Source: Hortaea werneckii (Eukaryota > Ascomycota > Dothideomycetes > Mycosphaerellales > Teratosphaeriaceae). Taken from it: 64,000 bases of DNA. Location: positions 1,798,001 to 1,862,000 of the forward strand of contig JBAOKB010000144.1 of the NCBI GenBank assembly GCA_037044905.1, given 5' to 3'. Shown here in pieces: positions 43,401-53,929 of the stretch (its first letter is position 1; each line of letters starts with the position of its first letter). The position numbers and the translations under genes were made by a program. The notes beneath the pieces were generated by a model that saw only the letters and a list, made by a program, of their open reading frames with translations, searched no databases and was not told the DNA's origin.

Positions 43401-45323
43401 CAACAGCATCGGAGGCCTGCGAACGGCGCTGCAATGCGTCCACCCGATCCAGCGCATCTGAACAACCCTCATTGCAAGGGTCGGTAGGCTCATCCCAGTT
43501 CGCTGGGTTAAATGCCGGCTCACGGACACACATGCATGCAGTCTCGAAGAGCATTAGAAGGATTTTGTTGCCCTCCTTCACACGCTCTCCTATGGAGTTG
43601 AAGGCTTTCAAGCTCGGAATTGATGGGGAAAGCATTCCGGAAAACAGGCTCACTCCTTCGTCCAAGTATCTGGAAGTCATACAGCTTTAATATAGCGCGA
43701 TATGGTCACGGTTAAATCTTCGAGCCCACGTCATCTACATCGAGCTACAAGCGGCAAGTCTCCAGAAGCAAATGCACGTAAGAAGCTTTTTGCTGCCCAT
43801 TTCGCTCTTTCGTGCTGGTCTACACTACGTTCCGACTTGACTTGACTGTCGCGGACTGCATCTCGTGCATCTTGTGCATGTTGGGAATAATCGCTGTTGC
43901 CCTGAGACAGGCATAGCAGGATCTGAACTGCCTCGTAGTTTCCGTCGCACTTAACACTGAACGTGTGGCCTTCCAAGACCCGGGGTTCGATGATGTCTCC
44001 ATCCAGCCTGAGTCGCATGAGGCGTTCCAATAGTCTGCGTGCTGGTGTCTTAGGTAGCACAAAAAACATTCTATAAGGCCAACGTAAATCGCGCGAATTA
44101 GAAGCTTTCAGCTGGTTGTCGTCCTCAATATCCAGTTTGAAGCAAGGAGCTGAAATCAAAAATAGCTTCACCAGATCGTAGCGTAGCCGAGGGCGTATCA
44201 AAGAGGTCCAATCCACCAAGTAATGCAAGACCTTGTCATTCTTCATGTCGAATGTGCTGAAGAAGTCTTGCAGGACCGATTCAAGAGCCTGCGGATACCT
44301 GGACCAAATCTTCACAACATGCGAGACGGTGGCCAGCATGGCAGCTCGATTGTGTCCTGGGTAATGGAGCTCTTTGCCAGAAAAATGAAAGTTCTGGTGC
44401 AAGAGCTTCACGACCCTCGCGCACATCTCAGCGGAGCATTTCCGACGGTAGAGCCTGCTCAGTAAAGGAATGCAGAGCTTGTTCCAGAAGAAAAAATCGT
44501 TTTCGATTGTGACCAAACCAGCGGCAAGCTTCTCGAGTATAGTGATTGAAAAGACATGCTTGCGGATAGCAAAGTCCCCTGCACAGGCTCTGAAGGTATG
44601 CTTCTTGTCAAAGGTCCATAAAGCTTGAGAACATCTGGAAATCGGTCTTTTGCCGTCATTGTTTCCAGACACTGCGCTCGAGCGACATCTGCACGGGCGA
44701 AGAGGTAGCGGGTGTTACGCTGCTGCGGCTGTCAAGGCTTGTGCATGTGTTTGCCACCTCGGGTGTGCAGCAGCAATCATCAGTGCGTAGTAACGCTCCA
44801 GCGGTCGCTTGTCCGATGTACGGTGCATCCTGTTTGGAAAATACTGAGGAAGAAGTGCTTGAAGAAGCTCAGAGACTACCTCTTGTCGCTCAACAAGAGC
44901 TTTACTACATGTCCCCGTGCGCGCGATAGTCCGGCAGAAGTGAGCCACGTCTCTGACTGAAGCCCAAGCCAAGTACTCTAGTGCGCCTTCAATGCCACCC
45001 AGAGCGTTCCACGACTCTGCAAATCGAGCACTGCGGAGCAAGCTGCCGAACCGTCTGATGGCCAACTCCCGCACAGAACGAGAATGTTCGAACGTCATAG
45101 CAGTAACCACGCAAGCTGCATCTTGGCAAGCTGGGAGCCATACTGAGAAGACTGCTTTGGCTGAAATGGATTCGGTTGTCGCAGCTTCGAAGAGATGAGA
45201 AGATACTGCTTGAGGTCCAAGGCGTCTTGCTGCTGAGAGAAGGTACTGTGCAAGCTCTGCAGGCTCGCTGGTTCGAATGATTGAGTTGTTCAATTGATCG
45301 TCTGCCATGGTGAAAGCGTTCAC
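40468..45323 (-). CDS. large orphan protein gene, frame interrupted many times
   Basis: One gene of about 1500 codons, starting MNAFTMADDQLNN (45323, or Met at 45308). Protein-like segments follow in order: ISAKAVFSVWLPACQDAACV; RACAGDFAIRKHVFSITILE; ERVKEGNKILLMLFETACMC; FIDDLARQRDELWQSLRKSY; KVIAKLAILVAWEHALHNLT; FPASYLDENFLENSND; HPDESSWHWQLLTKSLLNGL; and a long intact tail from 41784 ending GWAQDFV. One frame change is a good intron (42428..42479, 52 nt); another intron is likely near 43690. Others, near 44610-44720, 43360, 43290, 42900, 42530, 42285 and 41790, lack good splice sites. It is alpha-helical and HEAT-like in feel, with no domain I recognise. Either a decaying gene or one hit by assembly indels. 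Confidence 0.55.
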
Positions 45324-47623
45324 TTAGCAAACAGAATCACCATGAAACTTTGCACGATATCGAGACAAGATCCGAAGAGAACATGGGATCATGCCGAGGT
45401 GTCGTTCTGTGCAAAGTTGCAAAACAGCTGCATTGATATACTTCCTTTGAAGTCGTTCGTCGAAGGATCGATCAGCTGACCGCGCTAGCATGACTCAGTC
45501 ATGCGGTGGCTGTGAGTAGTAAGTCGGTGACGCGTTGTGCTTCCTTAGCAACATTGAATGATGTCGAAGTTGTTAAGAGTAATCACGCAGTCAGATCAAT
45601 GCTCGCCATGATAGCAAGCTAAAGTCCACTCTTCACTTCGCCACGATCAACGTTCGCGTGGCCCTCAGCCCATCTCGTGGGAAAGACAAGGATTCATCTA
45701 CTTCAGCCTCAGCACAGCACTCGCACGTGAAAGAATTCAGAGCGAGCCATATATTGCAGCCTCAGCGCTCGCATGTGAAAGGAGTCAACCTTCACACGGC
45801 AATGGTCTCTGGCATGTGGAGCGATATTGCTACTAAACGTCGGCCTGCACAACAAGTCGTAATTGCCACTTCTCTACTGATGCTCGCTGGGCCCCCCCGG
45901 ATACTTACATGTTACAGGCAGGCAGGCAACGAGGCCAAGCTGCGTGATCAAAGTCGAGTACAAGTGTGATGTGCTCATGACATGCCAAAGCTTCTAGCCT
46001 CATACCTGCCTAGCGCTCGCGAGTGTTCGTCTGATTCACGGTGAATGTTGTCTCGGTATCAGCAAAGCTCGCGCTCCCCCAACAGCACGAGTGAGGGCCG
46101 ATCTCCTGTTTGCCTTCTCTTCCCACAGATGCGAAGAATGCATCTGTGCGCAGAGGCTGCAAGATGTGATGTGAACCAGAGCCGGCCGAAAGCGCCAGAG
46201 TATGCGACTTTATCATTGATCCCTTTTTTCACGTCGTGCAAGAAACCGAGAACAAACCATTGGCCAGTCGTCGACAGAACTTCTTGCCTCGGAACCTTTC
46301 CTGAAACTGCGAAAAGCTGTGAGTGCTATGTACAGCCCAAGAGTTGAGGTGCATGGTGGATTGGTGGATTGGTGATCCTGACCAATGCCTGGCCGGCCAG
46401 CCTACTTATATCCGAGGCTCTTGACCCGAATCCAGACTCTCAGCGCCGCCATCTACAGCTTGGCGCTGCACGTCCTACCATCCGGGTTGGCTCGGCATCG
46501 AACGACTTGTAATTGATACGCCGTCGCGGTATCTCTTTTATCGTGCCGCCGCAATCATCCGAGAAATGTTGGGGAGTCATGATCCATCGTAAACGCTAGC
46601 CGTGACCTGCTAGTTTCACAAGGTCATGCGACCTCTGAGATGGGGATCCGCTCTTGATTTTTGAGTTTGATATTGAAGAAGTTTAATAAGATCATGCAGG
46701 CTTGTTAGTGCCTTCGATAGACAGCGGGCTCGGCTTACCTTACAGTAGCTTGTTACGAAGGAAGCTCGGCTTTGCCCATGCTGCGAGAGGCAGCATTTAG
46801 CGAAAGTTGCAGGCCCACCACATTTGGTCCCCCGAGCTGCACCCATGCCGGAAATCAGGAAGCGACGCAATTGGCAATGCAACTCGTGCGGGATAGTGAC
46901 TTGATCAAAGCCTGGAGAAGGTGCACGAGCGAATGAAACAAAGCCTCCCCAGCAAGATCGTCAAGATCGTCAAGATCCGCCGCCAAGCCTGCTTGAACGC
47001 CCATCTAGATTCCCGCCAGGCGCGTGGCCACCATGTGAAGATTCGCTTGCCTCCCCAAAACAGAGCTCCAGGAAAAAAGAGTCTAGAAGCTGGTTTCGCC
47101 CCAATCGACGTGTAAACATGCCCACCTGGGTCCGCAATCTGGGGTTAGAATGCGGGGGAAGGGGACGCCACAACGCTGGGCGCCGTGTCGGAGGACTTCC
47201 AGATGGGACATGCCGGACGCGGTACATCGCCCATGTACCATACGCTGTGCGCATCCACCCATGGAGCTTCTCGCGGTTCTGAGAGCTGCTTTAGGCGTGG
47301 TGTGACGGTTGAATGTACCTGCCGGTGGCCTGGAGATACGCCGCTATTGCGTCCTTGGCAGGAATATTACCGCGGTTGATCCACTGGTCTGAGGGAGTAC
47401 AAAGAGAACAATGCATCGCCCATCTGAATAGGCGAGATAAGTTTCATCGCCCCCCTTTGGTCGGCTTGCAGGACTTTCGTACTTCAGGATAGCATTACTC
47501 AGTCCGAGTTTCCATTCCGCCGAGCACTTCACATTGTTGATCCTGTAGACGGCTTTGCCTGGACCTCAACCACTCACACTACTAATCGGACTTCGTCCCC
47601 TCCAACTGAAGATCTACCCCATC
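45324..47623. other. intergenic, 2.3 kb
   Basis: No supported gene, only short random open frames. A small direct repeat (GGTGGATTGGTGGATTGGTG) lies near 46350. It holds the promoters of the divergent flanking genes. Confidence 0.45.
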
Positions 47624-49546
47624 ATGGCGGACACCAAAGAAGGTCTCACGGAGTACACCCACAAGATCGAAGATGCGCCTCTTGACCGCATCACGACCGA
47701 AGAGGAGCTGGACAACGATGCCCGCATCAATGCCTTCACCCCCGAGCAGCAGAAGAAGATCATCAGGCGGATCGACATCCGCTTGGTCCTCACGCTAGGC
47801 TTCATGTACTGCGTTTCCTTGATGGATCGGACCAACCTTGGTATCGCCGTCGTGGTATGCCATTCTCTCCGGGTCGTCACTTTAAAAAAAAAAAAAACAT
47901 GAAAGAGTCCCTTTGCTGACCACTGCGTAATCCTACCACCCATAGGCTGGAATGGGTGTAGACCTCATGCTCATCGGCGCGCGCTACTCCATCATCTCGC
48001 TCATCTTCTTCATCCCGTTCGTTTTTTCTTTCCCCGCCCCGTTCTTCTCCCCTTAAACAGAATCGTGCAGGGAGGGGAACTAACGTGTGGATCTTCTAGA
48101 TATGTTCTTTTCCAGCCGCCGGCGACGGTCATCCTTCGCAAAGTCGGGCCTAAGATCTTCCTCCCTGCTATTACCATCGGATGGGGTATTGTGATGTTGT
48201 GTTTTGGGTTCCTGACAAAGTAAGAGAGCCGCTTCACCAGTCAACATTTCTAGGCCTTCGTGGACAATGGTTCTGATTTCCTTTCCTAGGTGGGACCAAA
48301 TGGTCGGCCTCCGCGTGGTGCTCGGTATCTTTGAAGCAGGCTTCTTCCCAGTAAGTCCAGCTGCCTCGTATAGACCAAAAAGGAAACTATCTCTAATATG
48401 TCGATGCTTAGGGCTGTGCCTACCTCCTCTCCTGCTGGTATCCACGCTATGACCTCCAGAAGCGTAACGCAGTCTTCTACCTGATCGGCTCCATGGCTTC
48501 CGCCTTCGCCGGCATCCTCGCGTATGGGTTCTCGCACATGGGCGGGCTTGGTGATCTCGGTCCAACCTTTGGCCAGCATTATGGACCCACGGAAGAGAAC
48601 CCGACTCTCACCCCAGGGATCCTCCCGGGCATCGCAGGCTGGCGGTGGATCTTCATCATGGAGGGACTCCTCACCATCGTAGCCGGCGGGATAGGCGTCT
48701 TCACCATCGCCGACTTCCCCGAGAAAGCCGCAAACAAGGGCACCTTCGCGCTGAGCTTCCTCAACGAGCAAGAAGCCGCCTTCATCGTCGCACGGATCGA
48801 GAAGGACCGGCACGACGCCATCGCGGAGCCCTTCACGCTCAGCCACTACCTGCGCTGCGCCTGCGACGCCAAGGTCTGGGCCTTCGCCTGGCTGTTCGGC
48901 CTCACCACGACCGTCTCCTACGCCATCGCGTACTTCCTGCCCATCATCCTGAACGACGGCATGGGCTTCTCGGTGGCGGCCAGCCAGTGCCTGATCAGCC
49001 CGCCGTACGTCGCCGCCGCCATCTGGATGTACGCCTGCGCCTACTTCGGCGACAAGTACCGGCTCCGCGCCCCCTTCATCGTCTTCAATGCCATCGTTGG
49101 CATTGTCGGCCTGGCTTTGCTGGGTTTCACGGAGAATAATGGCGCGAGGTATTTTGGGGTCTTCTTGGCGACTATCTCCGCTAATAGCAATATCCCTTGC
49201 ATCTTGACTTACCAGGCCAACAACAGTAAGTACTACTGGCCGTTTTAAAACCTCCCAAGGATTCATTTTACTGACATGGCATACAGTCCGCGGTCAATGG
49301 AAGCGCGCCCTGGCGTCCGCCACTCTCGTAGGCGCCGGTGGCATCGGCGGAATCGTCGGTACCACCGTTTTCCGCCAGGAGGACAAGCCAGAGTACCGGC
49401 CGGGAATGTACGCGACGATCCTGGCCTCATGCTTAGTCGTCGTCATCTCGCTACTGCTTTCGCTCAAGTTCCACCGTGCGAACAAGCGGGCGGCGGCGGG
49501 CGGGAAGATCATCGAGGGCCTTGAGGGGTTCAGGTATACTCTCTGA
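47624..49546 (+). CDS. MFS anion:cation symporter, Dal5/allantoate-permease family
   Basis: Six exons: 47624..47854, 47946..48016, 48100..48219, 48290..48350, 48412..49225 and 49287..49546, giving 518 residues with 12 membrane segments. Substrates in the family include allantoate, nicotinate and other organic anions; this one is unknown. Visible are VSLMDRTNLGIAVV (segment 1 and the DRxN loop), FFIPYVLFQPPATVILRKVG, GLRVVLGIFEAGFFPGCAYL, WYPRYDLQKRNAVFY and GWRWIFIMEGLLTI. Every splice restores frame and a family motif, and intron 2 uses donor GTTCGT. Intron 1 contains a 13-A run. The N-tail has an acidic stretch, usual for the family. Confidence 0.95.
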
Positions 49547-49809
49547 AGTCTTCCACGCCACTGAAGTCAAAGAGATGGGATTACTAAGGTTAGCGATTAG
49601 GCGTCAGTAGTTGAACGGGATTTTATTATGAATTGTATGGAAAGCCACACTGTGAAATGATAAATATCTTTGTCGGCTGTTCCAGCCGCGGTACAAGTGG
49701 GTATCAGTAATCACAGGCCTAAGCCCAACTCATGACCGGTTGTTTGAGGCAGTTTTGATTACCAAGAGCTCATCTTGCTCCATCTGAAGCACAGTCATCA
49801 TCGCCTCTG
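49547..49809. other. convergent 3' flanks
   Basis: Between MFS (+) and 2EXR (-) stops; nothing else seen. Confidence 0.5.
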
Positions 49810-50469
49810 TCAAGTTGAGATTGCCGTCGTGATACGGTCAGCCAGTTGCCGCTCATACTCGCTCTGCTCATCCGCATCGTAATCGAAAGTCACGTCGACT
49901 TGCCCCTGAACGCTCAAGCCCGTACACAAGGCCTTCACAATCTCCTCGAGACAGTCTGGCACTCGGTCTTCTTCGTCGGACGATAGCCTTATCGTGACCG
50001 TCTTCAAGTTCTCACCGTGACGGATTGCTCTCAGGAAACATGTCAGCCGCTTTATGAAGACATCGGGGTCCATCCTAGGTAAAAGTTCCAAGGTAAGAGT
50101 GAGGTCAGAGATAAACGGCCAGAAACAGACTTGATCAATGGTCCCCAGGCAGGAGCTCGATCTCAGGTGTGCTTTTGCCGTGGATGCACGCAGGCAGACG
50201 GAGACATTAGTCGATCCGTACAAGTGAGCTGAAGTTTCTTCATAGAGTTGTTGACAGGTTCGCATGACGCCCAGACTGCCGGGCGATGGCAAGTTGAGGT
50301 AGATGGGGAGGTCGAGGTTGTAGACGTCGTGGTAGATGTGTAGTAGGATCCAGGGACTGTGGTTGGTGAAGATATAGTCGTAAATCCGCACGCGTAATTC
50401 TGCTAGGAGACTTTGCAGAGTCGCAGGATCGGTTGGGCACCGTGTCATGATGCTTTTTGTTAAAGGCAA
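49810..50469 (-). CDS. 2EXR-type fungal protein of unknown function
   Basis: Single exon of 219 residues. LLAELRVRIYDYIFTNHSP near the N-terminus, followed later by LGVMRTCQQLYEETSAHLYG, is the pattern of the fungal 2EXR/F-box-like expansion family (L-P-x-E-x-R-x-x-I-Y, then C-x-x-x-Y-x-E). The C-terminal half has LTLTLELLPRMD and an acidic DYDADEQSEYER stretch. A start at the inner Met (MTRCPTD, 50448) is equally plausible. No function is known; these genes are numerous and fast-evolving in Pezizomycotina. Confidence 0.75.
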   Translation of the reverse strand: MPLTKSIMTRCPTDPATLQSLLAELRVRIYDYIFTNHSPWILLHIYHDVYNLDLPIYLNLPSPGSLGVMRTCQQLYEETSAHLYGSTNVSVCLRASTAKAHLRSSSCLGTIDQVCFWPFISDLTLTLELLPRMDPDVFIKRLTCFLRAIRHGENLKTVTIRLSSDEEDRVPDCLEEIVKALCTGLSVQGQVDVTFDYDADEQSEYERQLADRITTAIST

Positions 50470-51028
50470 GCAGTGTATTGATGAACAATGACGGCGACTA
50501 GTAGCCGCGTCTGTCGTTTCACGGAGTGATGGATGGAAAGAGCTTCCTAAATGGTAGAGACTTAGGTATGTACTTACACGGATGAGCTGGACATGGATAT
50601 GAGCCGGTTATTTGCTTAAGTCAAGTTGGACATTGATGGAACTCTTACAATTGATGAGATGGAAAGTGTGACGGGAAGGAGAGATAGGAAGGGAGGCACG
50701 TGACTGGCGGGGACGGCCGTCGCACGTGCGCCATCATGTGAACAGCGAATCCTGTCATTCATTCATGTGGCTGGCCCTTGCGCTTTCACATGCTTCAGCC
50801 GCTGGGTGGATGGTCATCATCCTGCGTTTAGCGTCGGCAAACTGGCTCCAGCCATGGTCACGATGGCTCCAGGTTACGATGGCCCGTATAATTAGGGACA
50901 GCGCATAGGTCACCGTCATTCACTCGATGCCTTTCTATCTAGATGATCTTCTTTGATATGCTCTTCGATGCCGGCTAATGCGGTTGAGTGAGACTGCTGC
51001 GTGGCCTCTCCCCATCCCATAGACTATT
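50470..51028. promoter_or_regulatory. divergent promoter with two CACGTG boxes
   Basis: Between the 2EXR gene (-) and the hydrolase (+). CACGTG occurs at 50697..50702 and 50723..50728, the core recognised by bHLH regulators such as Cbf1 or SREBP types. The function is untested. Confidence 0.35.
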
Positions 51029-53451
51029 ATGATAGGTGTGTACCGGCAGACGATGAGCATCAATCCTGACAAACGCCCGTGTCCACCTCGTACTAACAAC
51101 TCGTCAATAATAGATCACGTGCTGGGTCGTCCCTCGACGCGCTTCCGCAAGTACCAGGTCTTCACCGTCGTCCTCCTATGGTCCCTATATCTGTACCGCG
51201 GCGACCGACATGGCCCGAAGCCGCTCCGAGGCCTCTCGCAATACCTCTCCAAACGCCTTACCACGTGGCGAAGCATCGTCGTCTTCTGTCTGACGTGGTA
51301 TGTCTCCCGCAACTTCGCCCGAGTCGTGGGATTAGAGTCGCCGGAGCCGCTCGCAAACCTGTATACTAGAAGCTATTTCCGGGCAACATGGGTGACGACG
51401 GCGTTGGATGCTGGGTTCTGGACAGCGATGCATCTGCGGCCGAAATGGCTGAAGGATCTTGCGAGTGTGGTGTTCACGTTGTATTACTTGGTGTGCGCCG
51501 AGCAGGCCGATGAGATGGTTCGCAAAGTAAGAGGCGGGTTGACTTTGCAACACCTGAGAGTTAGTTGGGATAAGCCGAATACGCCATATATTGCCGCTGT
51601 TACAAAGCTGTTGCGGCCGAAGAAGTGCAGGCTACGCAGCGAGCCGGTCAAATTGCGCATCCATCGACCGAAGGAGAGTAGCTATCAAGATCCCATCCAC
51701 GCGTGGCTCTACTACGATGGGCCGATCAGCGATCTCAAGCATCACGATAAAGTCGTCTTAGACATCCCTGGAGGAGGCTTTGTGGCTATGGATCCGAGGT
51801 GTCACGACGACAAGCTGCTCACCTGGGCAGCAAGGACAGGGCTACCGGTGTTGGCATTGGACTATCGCAAGGCCCCAGAATATCCTTATCCTTATGCTCT
51901 GAACGAGTGCTACGATGCCTATCACACACTGATCACCTCACGCGGCCGATGTATTGGCATGTCGGGTGCGGCTGAGCCCAAAATCGTCGTCAGCGGCGAC
52001 AGTGCGGGTGGTAACCTTGCAGTAGGCTTGATTCTTATGCTCTTGCAGAACTCTCCGCATGCATCTTACGTACCAGGAGTCAAAGGCCGCAGTCTACCTC
52101 TTCCGGAAGCACTAGTCTGCATATACCCAGCCTTGGATATGAACATCAGCAATTGGATGACGGACGAGCAGATGGCTCTCATCAAGGCACCCGAACGTCG
52201 AGGGACCAACCAAGCGGTCCTAAGACACAAAAGCGATGATTACAAACGTCTAACACCAGACACGCCACACGGCTCAGACGAGTTCCTCAATGGACAGCCA
52301 GCATCCTCCGCAGCCCTGCGTCGCACCGTTTCCCGCTCCACCAAACTCCTCGAGACCGAACCAACAACCACCTCCCCCACCTCAACCACCGACGCAGACA
52401 CCCCTCACCCAAGCGCAGCCCACACCGTCGACACCACCACCACCGCCACCAAACCTCCCACTCGCTCCCCACCCGGCCCCAACCCCTCCGTACCCGCCTC
52501 GCCATGAGCAGCATGATCTCCTACTTCAACGACCGCATCCTGTCCCCGGAAATGCTACGCGCCATGATCATCCTGTACATCGGGCCCTACAACCGACCGG
52601 ACTTCGCCACGGACTTCCTGCTCTCCCCTCTACTCGCTCCGGAAAACCTCCTGGCCCACTTCCCCAAACTCTACCTCCTGACGGGCGAACGCGACCCCTT
52701 AGTCGACGACACGGTGATTTTCGCCGGACGCCTCCGACAGGCGAAGCTCCAGCGGTTCCAGGAACGGCAGGACTCGGTCTCCTCCCCGCCAGCGCGCGGT
52801 TCGATGAGCGACAGCATGTCGAGGTCACGTTGATTCCGGGCATTAGTCATGGGTTTCTGCAGTTCGTGAGTGTGTTCCCCGATGGGTGGAAGCATATCGC
52901 GCAGTGTAGTCGGTGGATGAAGCGGGCGTTCCAGGAGGCGGAGGCGGAGTCGGGGCGGGAGAGCAGGGATTACCGCCGCCGCGGATTTCGCGGGCGAGGC
53001 GGCGGGGAGTGTGACTGCGACGCCGATGGAGGAGGAAAGGCGGACGGGGGCCAACGATTACTTCGATTGGGTCCAGGGGGCGCGACGGACGCACCAGCAT
53101 CGTTCCCGCGCGGGGAGCTCGGATCTCGAGGATCGGCCGCTGGAGATGGGGTTGCTTTCGATGACGGCGGCGCGGAACGGACGACATGGTTCTGGGAACG
53201 ACAGCGGGGGCAGTAGTACTCGCCGCAGCAAAGAAGCCAGACACGCAGCGAGCGGGCGGGGTCAGATGAAGAAGCCTTCCGCGGGTGCGGCCATGAACAA
53301 CGGCGGCGGGTTCAGTAGCGGGAGACGCAGCCCGATCACGACGCGTAAGAGTCTGGTGAGGTTGGCGAGTACGGAGGATCTGATGAGTCGCCGGATGCAT
53401 GGGCTGACGAGCGGGATGATGGGGGATGGGTTGCCGCCTAAGACGCCTTGA
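51029..53451 (+). CDS. hormone-sensitive-lipase-type alpha/beta hydrolase, three frame breaks
   Basis: Family of fungal lipase/steryl-ester-type hydrolases, corrected length about 807 residues. There is an N-terminal hydrophobic segment near residue 50 (VFTVVLLWSLYLY). DIPGGGFVAMD is the oxyanion-hole loop, ALDYRKAPEYPYPYA is typical of HSL, and VVSGDSAGGNL holds the catalytic Ser. GERDPLVDD and ISHGFLQF carry the Asp and His of the triad. The frame breaks between 52290 and 52500 (in a Thr/Pro-rich linker, before RLAMSSMISYFNDRIL), at about 52771 (before LGLLPASARFDERQ) and at about 52951..52970 (before AGITAAADFAGEA). The first two lack one base; the third has one extra or two missing. The C-tail ends SLVRLASTEDLMSRRMHGL, a regulatory-looking tail. 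Confidence 0.85.
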
Positions 53452-53598
53452 TCCCTGCTGATTTTGAGGGTTACCGGATCAAGTGGACTGGAGCGGGTTT
53501 ATGTAAAAGGTAGGGAAGGTAGGAATTTTGGGGTTGTATGTAGGATGATGGCTGAATTTTTCTCTCTCTTTCTTCTATCTCTCTCCCTCCCTGTTTTT

Positions 53599-53629
<31 letters not shown>

Positions 53630-53929
53630 GCGGCTTCCCTAGAAACACGGAAAGATCAGGAATGATGTAGGACGAATTCGAGCTCGGTGGAGAGGCTTGG
53701 AATTAATCCGGCCTTTCCCTTCAGATTTCTGGTTTTATTTCATTTTATAGACTTGGGATGGCTATCAAACAAATATACAAGCGAGAAGAGAGCTACTATT
53801 CCTTACACTGTTCCTTACACGCCACCAACAACAAGATCTTACAATCCATCCATTCCTCCACTCCCACTTCCTCCTCCCCCCATCCTCTCCCCTCTCTCCC
53901 CTCTCTTCCTCCCCTCTCTCCCTCATCTC
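53452..53929. other. convergent 3' flanks with low-complexity tracts
   Basis: Holds the poly-G tract and, near 53850-53930, a long pyrimidine-rich run. No gene seen. Confidence 0.6.
53601..53630 (+). repeat. 30-base poly-G tract
   Basis: Thirty consecutive G preceded by seven T. It is a G-quadruplex-prone homopolymer whose true length is uncertain in any assembly. Confidence 0.95.

Noticed and set aside
45262..45282. tRNA B-box-like GGTTCGAATG
   Set aside because: No A box or cloverleaf around it and it lies within the 5' coding part of the large orphan gene.
46616..46882. 88-codon - strand open frame in the 45-47.6 kb gap
   Set aside because: No domain, no leader-like start context, no splice partner; composition random.
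48286..49266. 326-codon - strand open frame
   Set aside because: Antisense to exon 5 of the Dal5-type MFS gene; GC-rich third positions keep it open.
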